The notes below the pieces were generated by a model, which had not been told where the DNA came from, ran no database searches, and was given only the letters and a program-made list of their open reading frames with translations. From Chelydra serpentina (lineage: Eukaryota; Chordata; Testudines; Chelydridae): a DNA stretch of 64,000 nucleotides. The position numbers were made by a program, and so were the translations under genes. Below are positions 1-10,104 of this stretch, piece after piece. Position 1 is the first letter of the stretch. Each line of letters starts with the position of its first letter. The stretch lies in NCBI GenBank assembly GCA_037349315.1, contig JBAIAC010000600.1, positions 1 through 64,000 of the forward strand. Reading direction: 5' to 3'.

Positions 1-480
1 TACCTTACACAAGGCTGTTGCTATTGCGGTCTCCATGGAACTGGCTACAAAGGAGGCGCAATACATCGGTGCATTCCCTAGGGGATATCCACTGGGCGGG
101 GGATATCACTGGCCCCAAGCCCCGCCTCTGTCCATTCTCTTCTCTCCAGGTAAACAGCCCTGCAAACAGGGTCGTCTGGGCCTCTTCTCGTCTCTGGCCC
201 CCTCTGGCTGGAACCGGCTGGTTAGGCCCCCAGGGCTCCTCTCTTCGCAGACTATTGTTCTCCCACTGGCCAGGACCGGCTGCGGACTCCTGAGCTGGCT
301 TCCGGGTCACCTGTCACCACGTCCGTGGCTGGGGTCCCCAGTCCCCTCGCCAGTCCCCTGTAACAACAAACTCCCTCTCCCATCACCTCGTTACACCCGT
401 AACACCCAGGGAAACTGAGTCCCACCCCCTCTGCATGCAAACCCTAGGGAACCAAGAAAAACCCCCATAGGCAACAAGGA
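1..480. other. Stretch without recognised gene
   Basis: Short open frames occur on both strands but none has a recognisable domain or codon pattern. No tRNA, SINE or LINE signature was recognised here. The duplicated Arg-tRNA block begins just to the right. Confidence 0.4.
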
Positions 481-834
481 AAACCCCATGCTGTGACAGG
501 GGTCACTATGTCGGCCTTGTAACCCTGGGTGTCAGGTCACTGTGCAGCTTTGATCTAGAGCTCTGATCCCAATGACTGACCAGCAGCCCACAGCCTCACC
601 CTGGGTCTGCCCCACCTGGTTACTCCTCACAGGCTGACCTGACCCCCCTTCCAGCCGTAGATTCACCCCCTAATCATCCTACTGCCACTCAGAGCCACAG
701 CCGTGGAGGTGCTGACGGAGGGAGGGGTGACTCTGGGATGGGGTTCTTCTCTAAAGATGGCTGGCAGAAAGGTGGGGCTCAGCTCTGTCAGGGACCTGCC
801 CAGTTGCCTCGCTGACAGGGGATGCCGACATTTC

Positions 835-1015
835 GGGGAGGGATAGCTCAGTGGTTTGAGCATTGGCCTGCTAAACCCAGGGTTGTGAGTTCAATCCTTG
901 AGGGGGCCATTTGGGGATCTGGGACAAAAATTGGGGATTGGTCCTGCTTTGAGCAGGGGGTTGGACTAGATGACCTACTAAGGTCCCTTCCAACCCTGAT
1001 ATTCTATGATTCTGT
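835..1015 (+). mobile_element. tRNA-derived SINE with CR1-type 3' tail
   Basis: The head has Pol III box A and box B-like sequence (TAGCTCAGTGG near 843; GAGTTCAATCC near 887). The body 'gcaaaaattggggattggtc'-type core is followed by a tail ending in the repeated ATTCTATGAT motif. The same tail ends the CR1 element at 3052-6270, which fits the known turtle Cry/tortoise SINE family that borrows CR1 machinery. Full length, plus strand. Five more copies lie in the window. Confidence 0.9.
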
Positions 1016-1110
1016 AAGGCGCATAAAGGGTGTATTTGGCTTCCTAGCGAATGTGAGGAATGTGCAATTATGAGAGGGAATTTCCATCCCTCCATCAGTT
1101 GTACTTCAGG

Positions 1111-1183
1111 GCCCCAGTGGCCTAATGGATAAGGCATTGGCTTCCGAAGCCAGAGATTGTGGGTTCAAGTCCCGTCTGGGGTG
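1111..1183 (+). tRNA. tRNA-Arg (CCG)
   Basis: A 73-nt cloverleaf. The acceptor stem GCCCCAG pairs with CTGGGGT (one G-T wobble), with discriminator G. The D arm is GTGGCCTAATGGATAAGGC, the anticodon stem TTGGC/GCCAG has a T-G wobble, and the loop TTCCGAA gives anticodon CCG. The T arm carries box B GGTTCAAGTCC. The body resembles vertebrate Arg-CCT more than typical Arg-CCG, so the CCG anticodon may have arisen by a change at position 36. Its inverted paralogue (11519-11592) reads CCT but is damaged. The gene should be transcribed from internal Pol III promoters. Confidence 0.88.
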
Positions 1184-1365
1184 AAAAACTAGCTTCTTCC
1201 TGTACATTGCAAAGAAACCTTGGTCTTATTTTCACCAAGGAAGCTGGGAGATGTTGGAACACAAAGTACTGGGTCTTGGGAACAATCCCCCAGAAATCTC
1301 ATCTTCCACTCGACAAATGCTTTCTAAACCCATCAGTAGCAAACAGTTAATACTAGTGTGTGTCT

Positions 1366-1579
1366 GAGAACAGAGTGAAGGGGAGTGTTTAAGCCGACAA
1401 GTCAATGAACAAAACTCCTCTCTACTGGCTCTTTGTCTACAGCAGGCCGGCACAACATGCAGCCTGGATGGGCTCACTGTGCGGCCCGCGGGGGGTGTGA
1501 GTAGGAGGGCTCACTGTGCGGCCCAAAATCTGGGACAGTGTCCATTGGTCCTTTTTGCTGCTTGTCTCTGGGCTGGGGG
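1366..1579. other. Stretch without recognised gene
   Basis: Flank of the Arg duplicon. It contains a local direct repeat of 'ggctcactgtgcggccc' (about 1469 and 1510). No coding or RNA signature seen. Confidence 0.35.
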
Positions 1580-1959
1580 TAGGGTGACCAGATGTCCCCA
1601 TTTTATAGGGACAGTCCTGATTTTTACGTCTTTTTCTTATATAGGTTCCTATTACCGCCCACCCCCTGTCCCGATTTTGGGGGGAAGATCTTATTCTACT
1701 TCTAGCAAAAAGACATTTTTCTTTAACCTTAATTATACTACCTTAGGGGCCCGCTATAACGTATTACCAAGGTTCAATACAAAGTCATATAAAAGTTATA
1801 CAAAAATGCATAATGCAGAGATTTATCTACAACTGCATTGATTGACTGTTGTGTGCAGTAATATAGTGACCCCTGGGGGATGGGTGAAGAGGGGTGTTAT
1901 GGTGGGGCCGAGCGGGGAGGGGGCAGGTCCTATTTTACTGCTGTGATCTGGTCACCCTA
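1580..1959. mobile_element. hAT-type non-autonomous element (long form)
   Basis: The ends are TAGGGTGACCAGAT and the inverted counterpart ATCTGGTCACCCTA, about 14 bp each with near-perfect complementarity. The left internal part (text like 'attttatagggacagtcc' and 'tttttcttatatagg') is shared with the 123-bp element at 48890-49012, so both belong to one family. The right part is unrelated filler, giving a 380-bp form. No clear 8-bp duplication was found at these ends, so the insertion is old or its flanks are altered. Confidence 0.7.
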
Positions 1960-2084
1960 TGCGCGCTGTTTCTTTCCCCCTCTACAGGCTTCCAGACCCC
2001 AGCGGTGGGGAAGGAGGGGTTGTTTCCGCAGAGCGGGCAGCGCAGGGCCGGGGGGTTTCGGCCCTCAGCTGTTTTCTTTGGAGT

Positions 2085-2440
2085 AATACGGCCCTCGCCG
2101 CTTTACGAGTTGTGCAGGCCTGCTTTAGACTTTATGGTCAGAAGAGACCATTAGATCATCTAATCTGACCCCCTGCATCTCACAGGCCTCCTGTGTACCA
2201 CAATAGGCAAACACATTCCAGAAAGGCCTTGCTAGGTATCGGACTTTGCATTTGGTTCTGGTCAAACTTATTTCCTTTGAATGGGCCCAGCTTGCCGAAT
2301 GAGCCAGATCGCTCTGTATCACTGCCCTCTCCTCATCAGTAATTACCACTCTGCCGGTATTTTGTCACCCACCAATCTTAACAGCAGTGATTGGATGTTT
2401 TCTCCCCATTCATTGATAAAAAATATTTTAAAAAATTAGT
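2085..2440 (-). mobile_element. LINE (CR1/L3-like) 3' fragment with internal deletion
   Basis: Read on the minus strand this contains the remnant ORF2 text SWAHSK-...-AKCKV, then jumps to the LINE 3' tail (GGTCAGATTAGATG type). The same truncated arrangement occurs inverted at 46085-46395, while longer copies lie at 43685-44615 and 54545-55640. The two short copies share the deletion, so the deletion occurred before they were duplicated. Confidence 0.7.
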
Positions 2441-3051
2441 CCTTGAGAGCTTCTTCAGACCCTCAGTCCCCAGGACCTGCTCCCACAGCACTGTGAGAAA
2501 AGGCCGTCCAGCCATGCTGGTCCATAGGGGATAATCACAGAACAAACACACCTTTGGGAGCTGTGTTGTCCACAGGCTCTGAACAACATGTGGGGGTCAG
2601 CAGCTTACAAATGCATGACAGACCTGTAGCGTAGACAGGTCCCAACAGTGTCTCAGTTTCCCACCCTGTAAAATGGGGAGAACAAACAAAACCTTGATGA
2701 GCTCTATTTGATAGTTGGGGAAACCGAGGCACCCAGGGGTGAAGAGACTCGCTCATGGTCCCAAAGCCAGGAATAGAAAACGGCAGGTCTTCTGATAGCC
2801 AATCCTGGCACCTAGCCCCGGTTATCCTGGCCTCGCTGCTCTAACTTTAGACACAGCCTCCATGTCTTTTCCTCCCTGTCCCTTAACCCCACGTCCCTGC
2901 AGAAGAAAGATTTTCTGTTAGCCAGCTGGCTCTAATGCATGTGGATGTCGTTCCAAAAGACGTGCTCTGGCTCAGTCCCATGCTATGGTTGGCTACAGGA
3001 ACCACTTGGTGACATGCTAGGGCCTGGGTTATACAGGAGGTGCGACTGGAT
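2441..3051. repeat. Duplicated flank with MIR-like remains
   Basis: Parts of this stretch (2520-2645 and 2990-3050) recur inverted at 45860-46060. On the minus strand 2690-2850 resembles a MIR SINE core: an 'accctgggtgcctcggtttcc'-like segment, read as GGAAACCGAGGCAC on the plus strand, beside a degenerate tRNA-like half. A short oppositely oriented copy of the same core lies at 2650-2685. The CR1 insertion begins at 3052 inside this duplicated flank. Confidence 0.5.
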
Positions 3052-3136
3052 CATAGAATCATAGAATCTCAGGGTTGGAAGGGACCTCAGGGGGTCATCT
3101 AGTCCAACCCCCTGCTCAAAGCAGGACCAAACCCAA

Positions 3137-5989
3137 CTAAATCATCCCAGCCAGGGCTTTGTTAAGCCTGACCTTAAAAACCTCTAAGGAAGGAGATTCC
3201 ACCACCTCCCTAGGTAACCCATTCCAGTGCTTCACCACCCTACTAGTGAAAAAGTTTTTCCTAATATCCAACCTAAACCTCCCCCTCTGCAACTTGAGAC
3301 CATTACTCCTTCTTCTGTCATCTTCTACCACTGAGAACAGTCTAGATCCATCCTCTTTGGAACCCCCTTTTAGGTAGTTGAAAGCAGCTATCAAATCCCC
3401 CCTCACTCTTCTCTTCTGCAGGCTAAACAATCTCAGTTCCCTCAGCCTCTCCTCATAAGTCTTGTGCTCCAGCCCCCTAATCATTTTTGTTGCCCTCCGC
3501 TGGACTCTTTCCAATTTATCCACATCCTTCTTGTAGTGTGGGGCCCAAAACTGGACACAGTACTCCAAATGAGGCCTCACCAGTGCCGAATAGAGGGGAA
3601 TAATCACGTCCCTCGATCTGCTGGAAATGCCCCTACTTATACAGCCCAAAATGCCGTTAGCCTTCTTGGCAACAAGGGCACACTGTTGACTCATATTCAG
3701 CTTTTCGTCCACTGTAACCCCTAGGTCCTTTTCTGCAGAACTGCTGCCCAGCCATTCGGTCCCTAGTCTGTAGCAGTGCATGGGATTCTTCCGTCCTAAG
3801 TGCAGAACTCTGCACTTGTCCTTGTTGAACCTCATCAGATTTCTTTCGCATCAGAAATCCTCTAATTTGTCTAGGTCCCTCTGTATCCTGTCCCTACCCT
3901 CCAGCGTATCAACCACTCCTCCCAGTTTAGTGTCATCTGCAAACTTGCTAAGGGTGCAGTCCACACCATCCTCCAGGTCGTTGATGAAGATATTGAACAA
4001 AACCAGCCCCAGCACCGACCCTTGGGGCACTCCACTTGATACCGGCCGCCAACTAGACATGGAGCCATTGATCACTACCCGTTGAGCATGACCATCCAGC
4101 CAGTTTTCTATCCACCTTACCGTCCATTCATCCAGCCCATACTTCTTTAACTTGCTGGCAAGAACACTGTGGGAGACTGTATCAAAAGCTTTGCTAAAGT
4201 CAAGAAATAGCACATCCACTGCTTTCCCCTCATCCACAGAGCCAGTTATCTCATCATAGAAGGCAATTAGGTTAGTCAGGCATGACTTGCCCTTGGTGAA
4301 TCCATGCTGACTGTTCCTGATCACTTTCCCCTCCTTTAAGTGGTTCAGAATTGATTCCTTGAGGACCTGTTCCATGATTTTTCCAGGGACTGAGGTGAGA
4401 CTGACTGGCCTGTAGTTCCCCGGATCTTCCTTCTTCCCTTTTTTAAAGATGGGCACTACATTAGTTTTTTTCCAGTCATCCGGGACCTCCCCCGATTGCC
4501 ATGATTTGTCAAAGATAATGGCCAATGGCTCTGCAATCACATCGGCCAACTCCTTTAGCACCCTCAGATGCAGTGCGTCCGGCCCCATGGACTTGTGTTT
4601 GTCCAGCTTTTCTAAATAGTCCCGAACTACTTCTTTCTCCACAGAGGGCTGGTCACCTCCTCCCCATACCGTGCTGCGGAGTGCAGCCGCCTGGGAGCTG
4701 ACCTTGTCTGTGAAGACAGAGGCAAAAAAAGCATTGAGTACACTAGCTTTCTCCACATCCTCTGTCACAAGGTTCCCTCCCTCATTCAGCAAGGGGCCCA
4801 CACGTTCCTTGACTTTCTTCTTGTTGCTAACATACCTGAAGAAACCCTTCTTGTTACTCCTAACATCTCCAGCTAGCTGCAACTCCAAGTGTGATTTGGC
4901 CTTCCTAATTTCACTCCTGCATGCCTGAACAATATTTTTATACTCCTCCCTGGTCATTTGTCCAATCTTCCACTTCTTGTAAGCTGTTTTTTTGTGTTTA
5001 AGACGAGCAAGGATTTCACTGTTAAGCCAAGCTGGTCGCCTGCCATATTTACTTTTCTTTCTACACATCGGGATGGTTTGTTCCTGCAACCTCAATAAGG
5101 TTTCTTTAAAATACAGCCAGCTTTCCTCGACTCCTTTCCCCCTCATGTTATTCTCCCAGGGGACCTTGCCCATCAGTTCCCTGAGGGAGTCAAAGTCTGC
5201 TTTTCTGAAGTCCAGGCTCTGTATTCTACTGTTCTCCTTTCTTCCTTGTGTCAGGATCCTGAACTCGACCATCTCATGGTCACTGCCTCCCAGGTTCCCA
5301 TCCACTATTGCTTCCTCTACTATTTCTTCCCTGTTTGTGAGCAGCAGGTCAAGAAGAGCTTTTCCCCTAGTTGGTTCCTCCAGCACTTGCACCAGGAAAT
5401 TGTCCCCTACACTTTCCAAAAACTTCCTGGATTGTCTGTGGACCGCTGTATTGCTCTCCCAGCAGATGTCGGGGTGATTAAAGTCACCCATGAGAACCAG
5501 GGCCTGTGATCTAGTAACTTCTGTTAGTTGCTGGAAGAAAGCCTCGTCCACCTCATCCGCCTGGTCTGGTGGTCTGTAGCAGACTCCCACCACGACATTA
5601 CCCTTGTTGCTCACACTTCTCAATTTAATCCAGAGACTCTCAGGTTTTTCTGCAGTTTCATACTGGAGCTCTGAGCAGTCATACTGCCCTCTTACATACA
5701 ACGCAACTCCCCCACCTTTTCTGCCCTGCCTATCCTTCCTAAACAGTTTATATCCATCCATGACAGTACTCCAATCGTGTGCGTTATCCCACCAAGTCTC
5801 TGTTATTCCAATTACGTCATAATTCCTTGACTGTGCCAGGACTTCCAGTTCTCCGTGCTTGTTCCCCAGGCTTCTTGCATTTGTGTATAGGCATTTAAGA
5901 TAACTCACCGATTGTCCTGCTGTCCCAGTATGGGGCAGGAGCCCTCCCCTTTTGCACTCACCTACTTGTGCTTCCTCCCGGTATCCCAC
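3137..5989 (-). pseudogene. CR1 ORF2: endonuclease-reverse transcriptase, one in-frame stop
   Basis: The frame runs from 5989 down to 3137 with a single TGA at 3851-3853; the parts on either side are in the same frame. The N-terminal ~230 residues are an APE-type endonuclease, with [35 protein letters not shown] and GGSDH blocks. The reverse transcriptase follows: [33 protein letters not shown] and the catalytic FADDTK. The part after the stop is the thumb/C-terminal region ([36 protein letters not shown]). The stop falls just after the FADD motif, so any product would lack the C-terminal region. The few disruptions suggest a fairly young insertion. Confidence 0.92.
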
Positions 5990-6033
5990 TTCTCCACTTA
6001 CCTCGGGGCTTTGGTCTCCTTCCCCCGGTGAAC

Positions 6034-6249
6034 CTAGTTTAAAGCCCTCCTCACTAGGTTGTCCAGCCTGCTTCCAAAGATGCTCTTCCCTCTCTTCGTC
6101 AGGTGGAGCCCATCTCTGCCTAGCACTCCTTCTTCTTGGAACACTATCCCATGGTCAAAGAATCCAAACCCTTCTCTCCGACACCATCTGCGTAGCCATT
6201 CGTTGACTTCCACGATTCGACGGTCTCTACCCCGGCCTTTTCCTGCCAC
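6034..6249 (-). pseudogene. CR1 ORF1 C-terminal fragment (SGNH esterase-like)
   Basis: About 71 residues containing VNEWLRRWCRREGFGF and the DGLHLTKRG motif, which holds the Asp and His of the SGNH-hydrolase catalytic triad found in CR1 ORF1 proteins. The N-terminal zinc-finger and coiled-coil region is missing because the element is 5' truncated. It lies directly upstream of ORF2 on the same strand. A longer version of this ORF occurs in the LINE at 18510-20520. Confidence 0.8.
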
Positions 6250-6289
6250 AGGGAGAATGGACAGAGATCAGTGACTTGGGTGTGTTAAT

Positions 6290-6625
6290 GGCAGTGTAGA
6301 CGTAACGCTAGGCTATGTCCACACTGCAATGAACACCCAGGGCTGTCCCGTGCCAGCTCAGGCTCCCAGGTCTGGGCTGTGGGGTGGTAAATTTGCAGTG
6401 TAGACATCTCGGCTCAGGCTCAGTACCGGGCTCTGGACCCCACGAGGTTGGGAGGGAGTTTAGCAAGCGACAAAGGGAAATCGGCCGTGGAGTATTACCC
6501 TGGGCTCACTGGCAGTTCCCCATTGGTCTGTCTGCTTTGGGGCAGGGACCATAACACGTCCTGCTGCATTCGTTATTTCAAAGGGTGGTTTAGGATTTTT
6601 AGTCTCAGACTGAAGTAGATGATCC
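6290..6625 (+). repeat. Dispersed repeat shared with 48.0-48.5 kb
   Basis: The segment from 'gtgtagacgtaacgctaggc' to the 'ttagtctcagac' text recurs inverted at about 48075-48545. It contains copies of the 'gcagtgtagacat' module seen at the ends of many turtle DNA repeats. No coding potential. Confidence 0.7.
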
Positions 6626-6682
6626 GACAAACACAGTGTCAGTCTTGTCTAAAGAAGTGGCTTGGAGACACTTTTGCCATAT

Positions 6683-6755
6683 GACCACGTGGCCTAATGG
6701 ATCAGGCGTCTGACTTCGGATCAGAAGATTAAGGGCTCGAGTCCCTTCGTGGTTG
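6683..6755 (+). tRNA. tRNA-Arg (TCG)
   Basis: A 73-nt cloverleaf. Acceptor GACCACG pairs with CGTGGTT (one wobble); discriminator G. The anticodon stem is TCTGA/TCAGA with loop CTTCGGA, anticodon TCG. The T arm is AAGGG/CCCTT with loop CTCGAGT: the usual T54 of box B is C here, which may weaken TFIIIC binding. The D arm reads TAATGGATCAGGC, with C where vertebrate Arg-TCG usually has A. All four Arg-TCG copies in this window share that change. Confidence 0.85.
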
Positions 6756-6787
6756 TGCTTGTGCAGTTTTCTCTTTGTGCTGAAAGA

Positions 6788-6848
6788 CCTGTGCAGGGAA
6801 ACCCAAAGGATTGCTAGTCCATTGTCTTAACCACTCGGCCACAACTAC
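6788..6848 (-). pseudogene. tRNA-Ser pseudogene, 3' truncated
   Basis: The minus strand starts with an intact Ser 5' end, GTAGTTGTGGCCGAGTGG, and continues to the start of the T arm (GCACAGGT). There it breaks into unrelated sequence, so the T arm and 3' acceptor strand are missing. The anticodon loop reads CTAGCAA where the Ser-AGA paralogue has CTAGAAA, and the anticodon stem carries a mismatch. The upstream flank (6849-7100) matches that of the Ser genes at 40207 and 46477, so this is a decayed third copy. Confidence 0.85.
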
Positions 6849-7100
6849 TTGCTTTATGGAATTTTCTCACTACACTCTAGTTCTGCTCTCACTGAGTGAT
6901 CGTTTCCAATTGTTTCCTCAGACCAGCTTCCACAACACACTCACTGCCGTGCCATTGTGTAAGTGTGTCCATGGCTGAACAGCAAGAATTCCTGCTCATT
7001 TCCCTTCTGGCTGGAGCATGATGAGAGTGTGTTTGTGGTTAATGACATTGCTGTAGATTGTTGTCCATTTCCTGCCTCGACAATTCAGACAGTCCCTTTC
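6849..7100 (-). repeat. 5' flank of the Ser-tRNA duplicon
   Basis: This sequence matches 46559-46810 in the same orientation and 39955-40206 in the opposite orientation, each time immediately upstream of a Ser tRNA. It holds no reading frame of note. Confidence 0.8.
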
Positions 7101-7803
7101 CCGTCATCCCCAATACATCAGTGATTGCAATAGCAGGGGCAGGTTTTCTCTGGGGCACTGAGCTATGCCAGGGGGTTGGTGGCTCCTTTCTTTCCTCACC
7201 CTGGAATAAACTCAGCTTTTTATTCCATCCTTGATATTTCATGGAATAACAACAGCAGCATGAAGAAAGAGGAGAGCGAATATCTCACTGTCAGGGCTGA
7301 AGGTGCCACGTCCCCTTTGTCTGACCATTGTCACTGCAGGAAAGAAGGTTTCAATGGAATCGAATGCCCTGGCTCAGACAAGAGACACAGAAAGATTTTA
7401 AGAACATAAGAATGGCCGTACTGAGTCAGACAAAGGTCCATCCAGCCCAGTATCCTGTCTACTGATCCTGGCCAATGCCAGGTGTCCCAGAGGGAGTGAA
7501 CCTCACAGGTAATGATCAAGTGATCTCTCTCCTGCCATCCGTCTCTTTTACTGTTCATGGATGTGTACAAGGGAAATTATTTGGGGGAGATTGTTTGGGG
7601 GAGATGATGAGGCTGTTACCTTTTCAGATAAAAATGAAGACCTACTGAATTCTTTTAGAAACCTGGGATATAGACATATTTTATTTAAAGCAAGGGAGGT
7701 CTGAGTAGGTTTCTGATTGCAGGAATCAACATGGTTTTGTCTGCCATTGTACCAAATGGGGAGACGGTTGTTTTTAAAGGAGAGGAGGAAGACTAAATGC
7801 ATC
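7101..7803. other. No gene; inverted repeat and CR1-type tail
   Basis: The segment 7255-7360 (GAAAGAGGAGAGCGAATAT text) recurs inverted at 9764-9862. At 7396-7500, on the minus strand, lies a CR1-like 3' end: its plus-strand text runs 'aagaacataagaatggcc' to 'ccagcccagtatcctgtc'. The rest shows no recognised feature. Confidence 0.5.
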
Positions 7804-7885
7804 TGAAGAGGATAGGATTTGAACCCATGCATGCAAAGCACAATGGATTAGCAGGCCATCACCTTAACCACTCGGCCACCTCATC
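7804..7885 (-). tRNA. tRNA-Ser (GCT)
   Basis: An 82-nt class II tRNA with a long variable arm. The 5' half is GATGAGGTGGCCGAGTGG and the loop CTGCTAA gives anticodon GCT. Box B is GGTTCAAATCC. The acceptor has one T-T mismatch at pair 3-70 and the anticodon stem one mismatch (TGGC/TCCA). The discriminator is A rather than the usual G that seryl-tRNA synthetase recognises in vertebrates. It is probably recognisable by prediction programs but may score low. It has no paralogue in this window. Confidence 0.72.
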
Positions 7886-8194
7886 TGCACTTTTAGGAAA
7901 AGGACAGGAGCAGAAATCAAAGGCCAGCAGAGATAGGGGCAATCAGGAGTTTTTAAATATTAAGTGTTTGCCCAGACACCCCTACTCGGCCTGGGTATGC
8001 AGCATGCTGGGGCCGCTTTGCCAAAGGAACCAGTTTTGGCTGGTGTTGGGTTACAAATCACTGTAGCATTGAGTGGAATGAAATGTTATTATCCTTCCTG
8101 TCTGAGTGAAGGGCAGCAGAACATACCGAGTCCGGTGGGTGAGAAATACTTTTTATTGCACTGCATAGTAGTGATTGAGGACATCACCCTAATC

Positions 8195-8489
8195 CAGTGA
8201 TCCCCAAACTTTTCACACTGTGCCCTCTTGTCCGTGTCTGCGGCACCTCGGAAGCCACGGTTGAGAACCGGGGCTGGGAGTAGCGATGTGGCTTCCTAGG
8301 GAGAGGGGAGCGGACAGGGGTAAGGGGAACGAGGCTGGGCCAGGACCCAGGGGTCCAGGCTGAGGGTGGGGAAGAGCTGGGACGGAGTGGGGATCCCTGC
8401 ATGGGGGCTGGCTCAGGCCGTGAGGTGCCCCCATGAACATTCCTCTGTTGCCCCCCTAGGAGTCATGCCCCATATTTTGGGGACCACTT
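8195..8489. mobile_element. hAT-type non-autonomous element
   Basis: The ends CAGTGATCCCCAAA and TTTGGGGACCACTT are near-perfect inverted repeats. They are flanked by CCCTAATC (8187-8194) and CCCTAAAC (8490-8497), an 8-bp target duplication with one mismatch, as expected for the hAT superfamily. The 295-bp interior is GC-rich and has no transposase frame. Confidence 0.75.
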
Positions 8490-8497
8490 CCCTAAAC

Positions 8498-8855
8498 TGA
8501 GTCTAACACCAGCCCTGGTGACTCCATTAAAACAGGGGCACAACCCACTTTGTCCGGGGCTGGATTAACTTTTTGTGGATCTGGCGCCAAACATATTTGT
8601 GGGCCCGCAGGGGGGCAATGGCGCACAGTGCAGGGAGGTCAGTCCCCAGAGTGAGGGGCCAGCCAGGCGGTAGCTATGGCAGGGGGAGAAGCGATGTCGG
8701 TGGGGGTGCAAGCTGTGGTGTTTACCACATTTATGAAGTTTGATCAAACCCCTTTTTTAAAACCACCTGTGGTCTAGGAATAGCAAAGGAGCTCCCTGAA
8801 GCAGGGTCTGTCCTTCAAAGTCCCGGCGATCACAACTCCAGCCCACTGTCATTAA
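8498..8855. other. Stretch without recognised gene
   Basis: Between the hAT element and the tRNA-Cys fragment. No coding, RNA or repeat signature recognised. Confidence 0.35.
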
Positions 8856-8936
8856 GGGGGTAGAGCTCAGTGGTAGAGTGCCCCCATGAAAGCTCCTCTG
8901 TTGCCCCCCTAGGAGTCATGCCCCACATTCTGGGGA
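8856..8936 (+). pseudogene. tRNA-Cys 5' fragment fused to hAT 3' fragment
   Basis: The plus strand reads GGGGGTAGAGCTCAGTGG..GAGTG, the 5' third of the tRNA-Cys found intact at 49097-49168. It then switches to a second copy of the last ~60 bp of the hAT element at 8195-8489. The switch lies at GTGCCCCC, which is also present near the 3' end of tRNA-Cys, suggesting a microhomology-mediated junction. Confidence 0.7.
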
Positions 8937-9445
8937 CCTCTGCCCTAAACTGACCCCCACTCGCTCAGCAGGGGCTAGTGATGCCAAAGCCCAGGGAAAG
9001 GGAGAACAAGTGTGGGGGCCCTGGGACTGGAACTGTGGCCCCACCCCCCCTTCAGCCTCTGGCCCCGCCCCCCCTTCAGCCTCTGGCCCCGCCCTCTTCA
9101 CCCCTTTCCCCCATGGCCCCCTCCACTACGTCACCTCTGATCCACCCCTTCCCCCACTGCCCCACCCTGCTCACTCCTTTACCCCTCCCCGCTCTGCTGC
9201 GGCCCTGAGACCAGAGAAGCTCTGTGCCCTGCTGCAGCCCCTGGGACTAAAGTTCCCCAGCCAGGGACCAAAGGCAGCTCCAGACTTTCCCTCTCGCCTT
9301 TCCTGGGAGTCAAGTTCCAGTTTCTACAAAGAGCTAATGGAGCCTCAACCCCGCATCTGAATGAATGTCACATTTCTCACTAGCTACAGGACAGAAACAA
9401 ACGTCATTTCAATCCCAGGTGAGCCCGTTTCAATCATTTGAAAGG
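8937..9445. other. Stretch without recognised gene
   Basis: C-rich text with a short tandem duplication (two copies of 'ccccccttcagcctctggcc' near 9044-9085). Open frames here follow from base composition; no domain recognised. Confidence 0.35.
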
Positions 9446-9622
9446 GCGGAGGGGTAGCGCAGTGGTTTGAGCATTGGCCTGCTAAACCCAAGGTTGTGAG
9501 TTCAATCTTTGAGGGGGCCATTTGGGGATCTGGGGCAAAAATTGGGGATTGGTCCTGCTTTGAGCAGGGGGTTGGACTAGATGACCTCCTAAGGTCCCTT
9601 CCAACCCTGATATTCTATGATT
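9446..9622 (+). mobile_element. tRNA-derived SINE with CR1-type tail
   Basis: Full-length copy of the family at 835-1015. Box A has a change (TAGCGCAGTGG instead of TAGCTCAGTGG). The tail ends with TATTCTATGATTT. Confidence 0.9.
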
Positions 9623-10032
9623 TCTCAGCCTGATTCCTTCACCCTCATTCCTTAGGGCCTTGTGCCACCGTGTGGGTGTTTCATTCCCCCTCAGCTTCAC
9701 ACAGGGACACAATTTCCTTTGCACAGATCCATGAACAGCAAAACCTCCCTGTGTCTCTCGTCCATTGAAACCTTCTCTCCTGCAGTGGCAATGGTCTGAC
9801 AGAGGGGACGTGGCACCATCAGCCCTGACAGTGACATATTCGCTCTCCTCTTTCTTCATGCTGCTGCTGCTGCTATTCCTGGAAAAGTGAAGGATGTTGT
9901 TAGTTCATAAAAGGTCAAGAATGGTATAAAAAGATGAGTTGATTCCAGGGTGAGAAGAGAAAGGAGCCACCAACCCCTATATAGTGCAAGGAAATGTTGG
10001 TCATATTATCACCAAGGAAGCTGGGAGATGCA
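9623..10032. other. No gene; inverted copy of 7.2-7.4 kb
   Basis: 9764-9862 is the inverted counterpart of 7255-7360 and 9660-9760 also shares flank text. Nothing else recognised. Confidence 0.4.
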
Positions 10033-10104
10033 GAGCAGCGGCTGGTTTCGATCCATCGACCTCTGGGTTAGCGGCCCAGCACGCTTCCACTGCACCACTC
10101 TGCT
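10033..10104 (-). pseudogene. Initiator-Met-like tRNA with GCT anticodon
   Basis: Its 72-nt body is clearly initiator Met: AGCAGAGTGG start, C33 in the anticodon loop, CTGGG/CCCAG stem and T loop ATCGAAA. The loop reads CCGCTAA, so the anticodon is GCT (Ser) instead of CAT. Acceptor pair 6-67 and one T-stem pair are mismatched, and the discriminator is C. It is more likely a decayed copy than an active recoded tRNA. The intact relative is at 37325-37396. Confidence 0.82.

Larger units (their letters stand above)
485..1365 (+). repeat. Arg-tRNA duplicon, copy 1
   Basis: This block recurs in inverted orientation at about 11345-12030. Shared landmarks are the 'gtcggccttgtaaccctggg' stretch, the segment with the CCTCCGTCAGCACC-type text near 700, the 'gaatgtgaggaatgtgcaat' stretch near 1050, the Arg tRNA and its 3' flank to about 1360. 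The plus copy contains a SINE (835-1015) that the other lacks, and the other contains a PLE tail that this one lacks. The duplication therefore predates both insertions. Confidence 0.85.
3052..6270 (-). mobile_element. CR1 LINE, 5' truncated
   Basis: A minus-strand CR1 retrotransposon of about 3.2 kb. The 3' end is the short tandem motif ATTCTATGATTCTATGA at 3052-3070. Reading leftwards from 6249 it has the C-terminal part of ORF1 (esterase-like), then a nearly complete ORF2 with endonuclease and reverse transcriptase. The 5' UTR and most of ORF1 are missing, as expected for incomplete reverse transcription. The 3' junction lies in a sequence known uninterrupted elsewhere in the window (GTGCGACTGGATG near 59791), but I found no matching target-site duplication at the 5' end. 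Confidence 0.93.

Noticed and set aside
1479..1841. Plus-strand frame of 120 codons
   Set aside because: Lies mostly inside the hAT element; the translation is shared only with repeat copies.
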